From the NCBI GenBank assembly GCA_963845975.1, contig CAWJUD010000002.1:1736001-1800000 (forward strand): a DNA stretch of 64,000 nucleotides, written 5' to 3'. Origin of the DNA: JBEKIK01 sp963845975. Its GTDB lineage: Bacteria > Planctomycetota > Planctomycetia > Pirellulales > Thermoguttaceae. Position numbers and translations under genes: made by a program. Shown here one piece after another: positions 47,822-57,702 of the stretch. Positions within the stretch are counted from its first letter, which is position 1. Every line of letters begins with the position of its first letter. The notes beneath the pieces were generated by a model. That model had not been told where the DNA came from. It worked only from the letters and a program-made list of their open reading frames with translations, and searched no databases.

Positions 47822-49351
47822 CTATAGCGAGGGCAGCAAGCCGGGAGGCATGAAATGGTTGTATGCGGAACTTTCGATCAGGCGTTTGGCCGCCTCGATG
47901 TCGGGCGAGAAGTAACGGTCTTTATCGTAAAAAGGAACGCGCTCGCGGAGCATCGCCTTGGCCTGTTCCAAGAGCGGCGTGGTTTTCAGAGGTTTGCGAA
48001 AATCCACGCCTTGACATGCGGCGAGCAATTCGACGGCGAGAATGCCGGCCGTATTTGCGCCCATTTCGCCCAAACGCCTTCCGGCGAACGTGGCCATCGA
48101 CACGTGATCTTCCTGATTTGCCGAGGTGGGCATGCTGTCGACCGAAGCCGGATGAGCTAGAGTTTTGTTTTCGCTCGCCAGGGCCGCGGCGGTGACCTGA
48201 GCGATCATGAAACCGGAGTTCAGCCCGCCTTTTTCCACCAGAAACGGCGGCAATTTCGAGAGATTCGCGTCGATCAAAAGCGCGGTCCGCCGTTCGGAAA
48301 GCGCGCCGATTTCGGCCAGGGCCAAGGCCAGATTGTCGGCGGCGAAAGCGACCGGTTCGGCGTGAAAATTTCCGCCGGAATAAAACGCGTCTTCCTCGGC
48401 GAAGACCAGGGGATTGTCGGAAACGGCGTTGGCTTCGGTGAGCAGCACGTCGGCGGCGTTGCGGATTTGCGTGAGGCAGGCCCCCATAACCTGCGGCTGG
48501 CAGCGCAGCGAATAAGGGTCCTGCACTTTCTCGCAGGGCATGTGCGACAATCCGATCTCGCTTTGTTCGCCGAGCAAATGCCGATAGGCGGCGGCGGCGG
48601 CGATCTGGCCGGAATGACCTCGGACGGCGTGAATGCAATTTTTAAAGGGCACGCGGCTTGCCAACGCCGCCTCGACGGAAAGCGAACCGGCCACAACCGC
48701 GGCGGCGAATAAGTCTTCGGCGGCGAAGAGCCCAGCCAGGGCGAACGCCGTTGAAGCCTGCGTGCCGTTTAAAAGCGCCAGGCCCTCCTTCGGAGCCAGG
48801 GTGATCGGTTCCAGCTCGGCGATTTTCAGGCCTTCCGCGCCGCTTAGACGGCGGCCGCGATAGATGACTTCGCCTTCGCCGAGGAGCACGAGACTCATGT
48901 GGGCCAACGGAGCCAGGTCGCCCGACGCGCCGCACGAACCTTTCCCCGGCACGCAGGGATAAACTTCCCGGTTAAGCAGGTGAATCAGCGACGTGACGAC
49001 CACAGGGCGGACGCCGGAATAGCCGAGCGACAGGCTGTTGATCTTTAGCGACAAAAGCAGCCGAACCAAGGCCTCGCTCATCGGCTCGCCCGTTCCGGCG
49101 GCATGTGATAATACTATGCTGCGCTGAAGCAATTCCAGTTCTTCGGCTGGAATCAGCCTGTTGGCAAGCAGTCCGAAGCCCGTATTGACGCCGTAGATTA
49201 CGCGCCCTTGGGAAACGGCCTTTTCCACGGCGTTTACGGAAGCATCGATGGCCGAAAAAGCGTTTGGCGACAAGGCAAGCTCGGTCGGCTCGCGCCAAAG
49301 GCGTCTTAAATCTTGCAGTGTCAATTTCCCGGGAGTAAGGGTAAGGTTCAT
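47822..49351 (-). CDS. hutH: Histidine ammonia-lyase
   Basis: 509 residues. It converts histidine to urocanate and ammonia. The Ala-Ser-Gly that cyclises to the MIO cofactor is present in GSCGASGDLAPLAH, with the tyrosine loop at VIYGVNTGFG and QEDHVSM near the C-terminal end. ATG at 49351 overlaps the hutU stop by 4 bases, indicating coupling. The frame is open upstream but the family begins at MNLTLTPGK. Confidence 0.95.
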   Translation of the reverse strand: MNLTLTPGKLTLQDLRRLWREPTELALSPNAFSAIDASVNAVEKAVSQGRVIYGVNTGFGLLANRLIPAEELELLQRSIVLSHAAGTGEPMSEALVRLLLSLKINSLSLGYSGVRPVVVTSLIHLLNREVYPCVPGKGSCGASGDLAPLAHMSLVLLGEGEVIYRGRRLSGAEGLKIAELEPITLAPKEGLALLNGTQASTAFALAGLFAAEDLFAAAVVAGSLSVEAALASRVPFKNCIHAVRGHSGQIAAAAAYRHLLGEQSEIGLSHMPCEKVQDPYSLRCQPQVMGACLTQIRNAADVLLTEANAVSDNPLVFAEEDAFYSGGNFHAEPVAFAADNLALALAEIGALSERRTALLIDANLSKLPPFLVEKGGLNSGFMIAQVTAAALASENKTLAHPASVDSMPTSANQEDHVSMATFAGRRLGEMGANTAGILAVELLAACQGVDFRKPLKTTPLLEQAKAMLRERVPFYDKDRYFSPDIEAAKRLIESSAYNHFMPPGLLPSL

Positions 49352-51030
49352 GGACGATTCTCTAACATCGGTAGATCGAGACGGTTCTCGCGGGCGCATT
49401 TTATCGCCGGGTCGTAGCCCGCGTCGGCATGGCGCATGACGCCGCTGCCCGGGTCGTTCCAAAGCACGCGGGCAAGGCGTGTTGCGGCCTTTTCCGTGCC
49501 ATCGGCGACAATTACCATTCCGGCGTGTTGGCTGAAGCCCATCCCCACTCCGCCGCCGTGATGAAGGCTGACCCACGTTGCGCCGCCGGCAGTGTTCAAC
49601 AATGCGTTTAACATCGGCCAGTCGGATACGGTATCCGAGCCGTCGAGCATGGCTTCCGTCTCCCGGTTGGGACTGGCCACGGAACCGGAATCAAGGTGAT
49701 CGCGGCCGATAACAATGGGGGCCTGCAATTCGCCCCGGGCGACCATTTCGTTGAAGGCCAAACCGATCCGGCGGCGATCCTTCAGGCCGACCCAGCAAAT
49801 CCTGGCTGGAAGGCCCTGGAAACGAATCCGCTGCTTGGCCATGTCCAGCCAGTGATGCAAATGACGATCGTCGGGAATAAGCTCCTTGACCTTGGCGTCG
49901 GTCTGGAAAATATCTTCCGGATCGCCCGAAAGCGCGACCCAGCGGAACGGTCCTATTCCTTCGCAAAACAAGGGCCGGATATATGCCGGCACGAAACCGG
50001 GAAAATCGAAGGCGTTTTGAACACCTTCATCCAGGGCCATCTGCCGAATGTTGTTGCCGTAATCGAAGGCGACCGCGCCTCTTGCCTGCATTTCGAGAAT
50101 CGCGCGGACGTGGACGGCTATCGATTGCTTTGCCGCGCGGACCGTCTCGGCGGGATCGCTTATGCGCATATCCCTGGCTCTTTCCAGGGTCCAGCCCGCC
50201 GGCAGGTAGCCGTTTAGAGGATCGTGCGCGCTGGTCTGGTCGGTGACGATGTCGGGCGTAATGCCTCGCCGGACGAGTTCCGGTAAGATTTCAGCGCAAT
50301 TACCCAGCAGACCCACCGACGCGGCTTTACCGTCCGCCGATGAACTGCGGATTATTTCCATCGCTTCGTCGAGAGAATGCGATTTATAAAGGAGATATCC
50401 GTTTTGCAGGCGGCGGTCGATGCGGGATTCGTCGCATTCGACGGCGAGAATCGACGCCCCGGCCATCGTGGCGGCAAGCGGTTGAGCGCCGCCCATGCCT
50501 CCAAGCCCGCCGGTCAGTATCCAGCGCCCTAGGAGGTTGCCGCTAAAATGTTTTTTTCCGGCTTGGACGAAAGTTTCGTATGTCCCCTGCACGATCCCTT
50601 GCGAGCCGATATAAATCCACGAACCTGCCGTCATCTGACCGAACATCATCAGTCCCTGGCCGTCGAGTTTATTGAATTCCTCCCACGTGGCCCAATGCGG
50701 GACGAGGTTCGAATTGGCCAGCAGCACGCGCGGGGCGTCGACATGCGTATGAAATACGCCGACCGGCTTGCCGGATTGTATCAGCAGGGTCTCATCGTCG
50801 TTCAAACGCTTAAGAACGGCGACAATGGCGTCGAAACACTCCCAATTGCGCGCTGCGCGGCCGATGCCTCCGTATACGACAAGATCTTCCGGACGCTCGG
50901 CCACGTCCGGATCGAGATTGTTCATCAACATCCGCAGGGCCGCTTCGGTTTGCCAACTTTTTGCGCTGCGATGGGTTCCGCGCGGAGCGTGAATTGTGCG
51001 GGATGGATCGGATCGGCTATGACAGATCAT
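49348..51030 (-). CDS. hutU: Urocanate hydratase
   Basis: 560 residues, normal length. It adds water to urocanate using tightly bound NAD. NAD-binding GGLGGMGGAQPLAA, DQTSAHDPLNGY, FDYGNNIRQMA and LPARICWVGLKDR are all conserved. It starts 20 bases after the end of hutI and overlaps hutH by 4 bases. Confidence 0.95.
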   Translation of the reverse strand: MICHSRSDPSRTIHAPRGTHRSAKSWQTEAALRMLMNNLDPDVAERPEDLVVYGGIGRAARNWECFDAIVAVLKRLNDDETLLIQSGKPVGVFHTHVDAPRVLLANSNLVPHWATWEEFNKLDGQGLMMFGQMTAGSWIYIGSQGIVQGTYETFVQAGKKHFSGNLLGRWILTGGLGGMGGAQPLAATMAGASILAVECDESRIDRRLQNGYLLYKSHSLDEAMEIIRSSSADGKAASVGLLGNCAEILPELVRRGITPDIVTDQTSAHDPLNGYLPAGWTLERARDMRISDPAETVRAAKQSIAVHVRAILEMQARGAVAFDYGNNIRQMALDEGVQNAFDFPGFVPAYIRPLFCEGIGPFRWVALSGDPEDIFQTDAKVKELIPDDRHLHHWLDMAKQRIRFQGLPARICWVGLKDRRRIGLAFNEMVARGELQAPIVIGRDHLDSGSVASPNRETEAMLDGSDTVSDWPMLNALLNTAGGATWVSLHHGGGVGMGFSQHAGMVIVADGTEKAATRLARVLWNDPGSGVMRHADAGYDPAIKCARENRLDLPMLENRP

Positions 51031-51050
51031 GTTTTTCCCCGAGATCCTGA

Positions 51051-52296
51051 TTAATGTGATTTAGAGCTAATTATTCCCTTGAAAACTCGTTGACGCAACC
51101 GGGGTATGCCGAATTCGAGAGCCAATTCCGCCGGGTCTTCAATATCCCAGACCAAAAAATCGGCCTGTTTTCCCACACATAGAGTCCCCAGCCGGTCTGA
51201 TAAGCCCAAAGCGCGCGGCGTGGCGCGTTACGCCGGTCAAAGTTTCCTCCGGAGTCAAAGCCAAAAGCACGCAGGCTAAATTCATGGCCAGCCGGATCGA
51301 GGCTAAGGGCGACGTGCCCGGATTCAGATCCGAGGCCACGGCAATGGGAACGCCCGCCGCGCGAAGTCCGGCGACGGGTGGTTTTTGCGTCCCGCGAAGA
51401 TAGTAAAATGCGCTAGGCAACAGGACGGCGACGGTACCCGACTTGGCCAAGGCACGGACGCCGGGGTCGTCGAGGTTTTCAAGATGATCCGCTGAAAGCG
51501 CCGCAAATTCGGCGAGGAGCCTCGATCCGCCTAGATTCGTGAGTTGTTCCGCATGTCCTTTGACGGCAAGGCCGTATTCATGCGCGGCCTGGAAAATACG
51601 CCGGCATTGATCGGGCGGAAAGGCGATGCCTTCGCAAAATACGTCCACCGCGTCCGCCAATTTTTCATTCGCCGCGGCGGGTATGATCTCGTCGCAAATC
51701 AAATCGACGTACTCGTCGGCGCGGCCGGCATATTCCGGCGGCAGCGCATGCGCGGCCAAGAGCGTGGCGGAAATATTCACCGCGGCATGTTCGGCAAGAC
51801 GGCGGATTACGCGAAGCATCTTCAATTCCTGGGAAAGAGACAAGCCGTAACCTGATTTTATTTCAACCGTCGTTACACCTTCGCCGACAAGGGCGTTAAG
51901 GCGCGGAACTGAAATATCGAGGAGTTGCGACTCGTCGAGTGCTCGCGTCGCTCGAACCGTCGCCATAATGCCCCCGCCTTGCTTTGCGATCTCGGCGTAT
52001 GGGACTCCGCCCAGACGCATTTCATTTTCTCGAATGCGGCTGCCTCCGTAAACGAGATGGGTGTGGCAATCGACCAGCCCGGGCGTAATCCAGGCGCCTT
52101 GTACGTCGTATATTTCCCCCCGCAATGAATCCGCCGATATTTCCGCCATCGGCGCGATAGCCGCAATGGTTTCGCCGCGGGTTCCGATCGCATGTTCCGT
52201 CCGGGCTCCATAGGGAATCGGGATCGATGCGTCGAATGTCGCAAGCCGGGCGTTTATCCATACGCATTCGCAATCTTGGAGAATAGTAGCGGACAT
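51051..52296 (-). CDS. hutI: Imidazolonepropionase (C-terminal frameshift as read)
   Basis: About 415 residues after repair. It opens the imidazolone ring to formiminoglutamate. Metal and substrate motifs are clear: DCHTHLVYGGSR, TVEIKSGYG, GHAEQL, SADHLEN and ASDLNPGT. As read the frame ends early at 51139. Adding GC to the GCGCGC run at about 51208-51215 restores ALGLSDRLGTLCVGKQADF and VWDIEDPAEL with a stop at 51051. Start at MSATILQDC is chosen by family length; an ATG 14 codons upstream is in frame. First gene of the hut operon; no HutC-type regulator is adjacent. Confidence 0.9.
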
Positions 52297-52462
52297 AAAA
52301 CGATTGCTCGAAAGGGTAAAGTCATACCTCATATGCAACGTGATATGAAAACAACATTATACAGTAGTTTCTAGGAAAATTGCTATTGTATAAAACGCCC
52401 CCTTCCGGGGACCATGTTTGGGTTCAAAACATCCAGACCTTGGTACACGAAAGGGGAGCGGC

Positions 52463-52668
52463 ATGGACGATGCTAAACGACTTTGGAATATTTGGCAACG
52501 GTTGTTGGAAAATTTTCGACCGGCGTTGACTTTGGGAGGATGGCTGCGGTTTATGCGCTGGACTACAGGCTTGGTATTTTGTCCCGAAGAACACACGATC
52601 ACGCAAAACCTCGCGGCCTTGGGTTTGGAGTCCCGCTGGCGCGTGGCGGGGCATTTTGCCGAGTACGG
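52463..52668 (+). pseudogene. 5' fragment of an IS transposase
   Basis: About 68 codons (DDAKRLWNIWQRLLENF, LCPEEHTITQ-like VFCPEEHTITQ, ALGLESRWRVAGHFAEYG) match the N-terminal region of DDE transposases of the IS701/IS4 kind common in planctomycete genomes. AAGGGGAG precedes the ATG, so the original start is kept. The catalytic domain is absent; the sequence switches at about 52668 to an unrelated recombinase fragment. Confidence 0.6.
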
Positions 52669-52871
52669 CTCATCACCAATCTTGAACGTGCCGGAATTTC
52701 GCCTAAGATGGCCCAAGTCCTTGCCCGCCAAAGTGACATCCGTTTTTTACCCCGTGCGTCTACACTCACGTGGAGTTGCACGATCAAACGGCGGCGATTG
52801 GGGTACCGCCAGAACTGCCATCATCTAGAATATTGCCGCTCAAAGGGTATGAAGAATTACGCACGGCTTGA
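52669..52871 (+). pseudogene. 3' fragment of a tyrosine recombinase/integrase
   Basis: The sequence ITNLERAGISPKMAQVLAR and SDIR followed, after a frame break, by VYTHVELHDQTAAIGVPPEL is the C-terminal end of a phage-type integrase, including the catalytic Tyr in VYTHV. The usual His of ARHSD is Gln here. The stop is at 52869-52871. Only the last 65 or so residues remain. It is joined to the transposase fragment and lies 480 bases before tRNA-Arg. Confidence 0.6.
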
Positions 52872-53351
52872 CAGTCGACTAAGAAAGCTTTTACTGCAAA
52901 GCAGAAAAACTTTCCAATTATGCTGCCTATCCGATGAAATTGCCCTAACAGGCTTTTTAGTGCAAGTTCGTTAATCTTTGTGTGAACGAAGTTGTGAATT
53001 TGGCAGCCTTGAAAAACGAGCTGACCCAATTACCTTCACCATAACGGGTAGATAAGGTTCTGATTGACAAGATGGCATTTTTGGACTTTTTCAACAAGCC
53101 CGACCGTATTTCGGTGCTCTGTGTGGCGCCCTGTTTTTTGCCCGTGGTGCTTCTTGTGGTGTCATACTATCTTCCCCTAAAACGTCGCGAATTTCCTCTA
53201 TTTTCCTCTATTTGCACTTTAGGCCCCAAAAGCAGTGGTTTTGTAAGTGTTGACAACCTTTGGAGATAGGCGTAAAATTTTCCTCTATATTCCTCTCAAG
53301 TGTATCTAGATTCCTCTAAATGCACTTTTTTGCCGAGTTGATGAAAAAAAC
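52872..53351. other. Intergenic debris with repeated TCCTCT motifs
   Basis: No gene is recognised. At 53190-53320 the motif TTCCTCTA or a close variant occurs five times, twice followed by TGCACTTT. A stretch at 53072-53110 resembles typical insertion-sequence flank sequence, but no inverted ends could be paired. Confidence 0.4.
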
Positions 53352-53425
53352 GTCCCCGTAGCTCAATTGGATAGAGCGTCGGCCTCCGGAGCCGAAGGTT
53401 GCGCGTTCGAATCGCGCCGGGGATA
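53352..53425 (+). tRNA. tRNA-Arg (anticodon CCG)
   Basis: Cloverleaf: acceptor GTCCCCG with CGGGGAT (a G-U pair at the first position), D arm with AGCTCAATTGGATAGAGC, anticodon stem TCGGC/GCCGA enclosing CTCCGGA, and T arm GCGCGTTCGAATCGCGC. Discriminator A at 53425, no encoded CCA. The integrase fragment upstream hints that this tRNA may once have been an integration site, but no second copy of its 3' end was found nearby. Confidence 0.92.
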
Positions 53426-53979
53426 CTTTTGATATCCCTCCCGCAAAAAGGTGCTAATAAAAGAAGGCAGATGCACCTGGCGGAAAACCGCGGCGGATTC
53501 TACGCCTGTCTCTAGGTTGCCAGCCCTTGGGACCAATTCCTTTTTTGTTTCAACAATGATAAGAACTGCCAGCTTGCCGACACGGTATATTCCCCGCAGC
53601 AATGAAAGTTCGGTTGCAACGAACACGCCAGTCTACCGGATTACTGCAAACGGTGCAAATATTGCTTTGCCTGCCACGGCGAACACCGCAAGAATCGGTT
53701 GATCAGAACCTCTGACGGCCAACCCGGACTCAATGACCTATGTTCGGGCTTGAGGCGTTTATTTGCTTATGCTGATTCGTACATCCGTCAGATTATCGCC
53801 CAACTATATCCCTCTTTCACGACATGATCTGGGATATTGTCTGTCAAATTCATAACTTGACAGACACTACTGGATTTGAAATCTATTAGTTTTCCAGTGT
53901 CATAATCTACTATTTTATTCAAAATAATATAAAATAAAACTTTTAAACAGCACTTTTGCTACCGTCGAATATTCCGCAG
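53426..53979. other. Intergenic, no supported gene
   Basis: Frames occur on both strands, including one antisense to the tRNA, but none has a ribosome site plus recognisable sequence. A short plus-strand stretch near 53640-53700 encodes a Cys/His-rich string (CKRCKYCFACHGEH) that might be a zinc-ribbon fragment of a lost gene. The last 150 bases are AT-rich and probably hold the promoter of the next gene. Confidence 0.4.
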
Positions 53980-56282
53980 ATGCCCAAGCATAAGAAATCT
54001 TCCAATAAAAAGGCCCCTCAAGTCCAGTCTGGAACCTCTGTTCCATCGGCGCTTCGGCTTAGCGTCATGGCAGGAACAGTGCTTATCGTCGTTGCCGTCT
54101 TTATCGCTTATTTCCCTTCCATAAGCGGCGGGTTCATCCTGGATGACGATTTATATGTGACAAACAATAAAATCATCACTGCCTCGGATGGTTTATATCG
54201 GTTCTGGTGCACAACTAAATCAGTAGATTACTGGCCGATGTCCAATACCACGCTGTGGACCGAGTGGCGGCTATGGGGAATGAATCCGACAGGTTACCAC
54301 ATTACCAACCTGATCTTACACATCGCCGACGCGCTGTTGATTTGGATCATTTTACGTAAGTTATCCATTCCTGGGGCATTCCTGGCGGCCATGGTCTTTG
54401 CCGTCCATCCAGTGAATGTTGAGTCGGTAGCCTGGATCTCACAGCGGAAAAATACTATGTCGATGTTGTTCTTCCTGTTATCGATTCTGTGCTATTTGAA
54501 ATATTTATTACCCAGCAAAAGCGATGACATCCATAGTATTAGGCACACAACGTGTAGCGGCTTAGAACACGAAGCGGGCGGGTTTAGCGGCCACACAGAT
54601 TCCGCACACGGCGTATGCGGGCTGCCTGCCAACCGTTGGTACTGGCTGAGCCTGGCGGCATTCACGTTGTCGATGCTCAGCAAGGGATCGGTAATGGTCT
54701 TGCCGGTGCTGATATTAGGGATCATTTGGTGGTTGCGCCTGTGACGCGCCGGGACTGGGTTGGAATTGCGCCGTTTTTTGCATTGGCCGCGGTGCTGGCC
54801 GCTGCTAATATGTGGTTCCAAACCCATGGTTTTGGTGAAGTGATCCGTATCGCAAGTTTTACGGAACGGCTAATTGGAGCCGGCAGTGTGGTGTGGTTCT
54901 ACCTTTACAAGGCGCTTTTACCGGTCGATCTCGCCTTCATCTATCCGCAATGGAACATCGAAGCCGGCAATCCGCTGTGGTGGCAGCCGCTGTTGGCGGC
55001 GTTAATCGTTACGGCGGTGCTGTGGCGATATAGAAAAGGTTGGGGTAAGCCATTCTTGTTCGCTTGGGGTTTTTTCTGCGCGGCGCTGGTGCCGGTGATG
55101 GGCTTTGCGGACGTGGGCTTCATGAAATATTCCCTGGTGGCGGACCATTATCAGCACATCGCCATTATCGGTGTGATTTCGCTGGCATCGGCGGGCTGGA
55201 GTGCATGGCATCGTGTTGCCCACGGCAGAACACACTGGTCGACCGCCGTCGCTGTTGTGACGGTGGGGAGCTTAACATTTCTCACATACCAACAAAGCGA
55301 GATATACCGTGATGCCGTGAGTCTATATGAGGCGGCATTGAGCAAAAATCCGGAATGTTACATAGCCCATTACAATTTGGGCGTCACATTGCATAATAAA
55401 CGCCAAGTGCGCGATGCGATAAAACAATACGAGCAAGCCTTACAGTTCAAGCCAAACTACTTCGAAGCACACTCCAACCTGGCTGCCATACTGATCCAAA
55501 CAGGACAATACCAGGAGGCCATTGATCACTCACAGCAAGCCCTGCGGATCAAACCTGATTATCTCGAGGCCCAGAATAATCTGGGTCTAGCGATGGCCCA
55601 AGCGGGAAAGCACCAGGAGGGCATCGATCGTTTACAGCAAGTCCTGCGGATCAACCCCGATTATCCCGAGGCCCAGAATAATTTAGGTCTGGCACTGATA
55701 CTAACGGGTCGGCCTCAGGAGGCGATCGAACACTGCAGAAAAGCCTTGCGGCTCAAACCTGATTTCTTTGAGGCCTATTTTAACCTGGGCAACGCATTAT
55801 TTAATACAAACCGAGTTCAGGAAGCGATTGAACAATACAATCAAGCAATACAGCTGAAGCCTGACCACCCTGATGCCCAATTCAACCTGGGTGTGGCATT
55901 ATTCCAAACTGGTCGGTTCCAGGAGGCCATCGATCATTTTGAGCAAGCGCTAAGGCTGCAGCCTGATTACGCCGCGGCTCATAATGAGCTGGGTTTAATA
56001 TTGTTCAAAACAGGCCGAGCACAGGAAGCCATTGCACATTACCAGCAGGCACTGCGTCTGAAATCCGATTTCTCCGAGGCTTCTTTCAATTTGGCGCTGG
56101 TATATGCCAAGACGCACCAATCCTCCCAGGCCATCGCCGCGGCCCAGAAGGCTTTGGAACTTGCCCGATCTCAGGGAAAGACAGTGCTAGCCGAGCAGAT
56201 TGAAGAATGGTTGGATTCCTATCGCGCCAACCTGTCAGACCTCCCGAAAACGTTGCCCTCCACCAATCGACAGTCCCCTTAA
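53980..56282 (+). CDS. Membrane TPR protein, TMTC/glycosyltransferase-like (frameshifted as read)
   Basis: About 768 residues. The N-terminal half has roughly nine membrane helices with GGFILDDDLYVTNN, NPTGYHITNLILHIADALL and VFAVHPVNVESVAWISQRKN, a signature of bacterial relatives of TMTC-type O-mannosyltransferases. The C-terminal half is eight consecutive 34-residue TPRs ending near LELARSQG. The frame breaks at about 54736-54740 (one C short in GCGCC), after which VTRRDWVGIAPFFAL continues. MPKHKK is the chosen start. Likely acts in surface protein or polysaccharide modification; unproven. It stands alone, next to a response regulator on the other strand. Confidence 0.78.
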
Positions 56283-56323
56283 CTTTATATTGTATAAGGA
56301 TCAGAAAATTTCCGTGGTCCGGA

Positions 56324-56998
56324 TCATCGTGCCAGATTCGTCGTTTCTGCCGGCGAAGAGACAGTGCTCAACGTAGATGGGGCATTTGAAGGGAATTGGG
56401 CCGCCATTACCAATTCCAGCAATTCGGCCCGAGATTTCACCCGCAGTTTTTTCATCATTCTTGCGCGGCGGTCTTCGACGGCGCGGATGCTCAAGTCCAA
56501 GTCGTCGGCGATCATTTTGTTGGTCTTTCCGGCAACGACCAGGTCCATCACCACGCGCTCCGCCGGCGTGAGATTCTGCAACCTACGATCGACCTTGTTT
56601 TTCAGTTCGCGGAGCCGCCATTTCTCTTCATCGAGCCTGATCGCCTTCTGTATGTTATCGCATAGTTCTTGTATGCGGAAAGGCTTTTCCAGGAATTCGA
56701 TGGCGCCTAGTTTCATGGCCTCTACAGCCGTGCGCACGTCCGAGTGTCCGCTAATGATGACCGTCGGCAGCGTAATGCCGGCGGCGGCCATGTGCTTCTG
56801 CAATTCCAGGCCGCTCATGTCCGGCATTATTACATCGAGGATCAGACATGCCGGGCCGCTGGGTTTATAGGTTTTAAGGAATTGACTTCCGGAAGAAAAC
56901 GACTTGACCTTTAAACCGATCAATTGGATCACGTCGGTAAGAGATCGGACAATGGGCTCATCGTCATCGACGATAAAGACGGTGGGTTCGCGTTTCAT
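56324..56998 (-). CDS. FixJ-family response regulator
   Basis: 224 residues. The receiver domain has the acidic pair in VFIVDDDEP, phospho-acceptor Asp in LILDVIMPDMSG, and Lys in FLEKPF. The C-terminal LuxR-type helix-turn-helix (LTPAERVVMDLVVAGKTNK, AVEDRRARMMKKL) binds DNA. No histidine kinase gene is adjacent, so it is an orphan here. Start at MKREPTVF fits the family; the frame is open 29 codons further upstream. A role in controlling the divergent efflux operon is possible but not shown. Confidence 0.9.
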   Translation of the reverse strand: MKREPTVFIVDDDEPIVRSLTDVIQLIGLKVKSFSSGSQFLKTYKPSGPACLILDVIMPDMSGLELQKHMAAAGITLPTVIISGHSDVRTAVEAMKLGAIEFLEKPFRIQELCDNIQKAIRLDEEKWRLRELKNKVDRRLQNLTPAERVVMDLVVAGKTNKMIADDLDLSIRAVEDRRARMMKKLRVKSRAELLELVMAAQFPSNAPSTLSTVSSPAETTNLAR

Positions 56999-57702
56999 TT
57001 TCCGGTGCCTAGTTATAATCAGCAGTGTAATGCCAAAGGGATCGCCTTTGTGAACAATACACACGCCATAACTAAAGCTGCCCACCGTGTGTAACGATGC
57101 TCGACTTTTTATAGCCTTGCCGCATTTCTCGTTTAAAGCTTGGAGAGAGCGAGAGTATAAAATTTATCGAACAAAGCGTCAACGTCATTGTGGAGAGTGT
57201 TATACCCCTTTGCGAATACAATTCGACGTTAATGATTGGTCGATAACGGTAATCTGTTTGGATGAAGATTTTCGGGAATTAAAAAAAGCTATAAATACCG
57301 GAGCAATTAGGATTTACGATCCTTTGCCGGCAAAAGTTTTTCATTCGAAACGGCCAGCCCTAAATCGATTCTTGGGTCCGTTTTAGGATGATTTATAATT
57401 GACGAAATCTCCTGCCATACTTTAGGGTATAGGGTTATAACTATTTCAGATGATGCTGCTAGGATTCGCCCATGGTCGTAACACATTAACCATAAAGAAG
57501 TTAAGATCAAAGAGAGCACGCGCCTATTACAGATCGGCATCTTCTGTTTTTCACATGATTCACATGTTATTGCGAACAATTCACAACCTTTTAGAAATGC
57601 GATCGGCCTGACCTTGATTGCAAAGAAGTTGAATAACGTTGCAAGGCTTGATATATTTAATAGATATTAAGTATTTTAACTTGCAAAGATGGAGATGTTT
57701 TT
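56999..57702. other. Divergent intergenic region before the efflux operon
   Basis: About 700 bases, AT-rich toward 57400-57690. A plus-strand frame at 57087-57386 (99 codons) and a minus-strand one at 57307-57579 lack recognisable motifs and good ribosome sites, so I do not call them. The region should contain the promoters for the response regulator and the efflux genes. Confidence 0.4.

Noticed and set aside
53352..53425. tRNA-Arg as a proven integration site
   Set aside because: An integrase fragment is nearby, but no duplicated tRNA 3' end could be found within the window.
53363..53626. Minus-strand frame overlapping tRNA-Arg
   Set aside because: The C-terminal part is antisense tRNA sequence; such frames are a common artefact.
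57087..57386. 99-codon plus-strand frame upstream of the efflux operon
   Set aside because: No ribosome site, no recognisable motif and AT-rich codon use unlike neighbours; left as unsupported.
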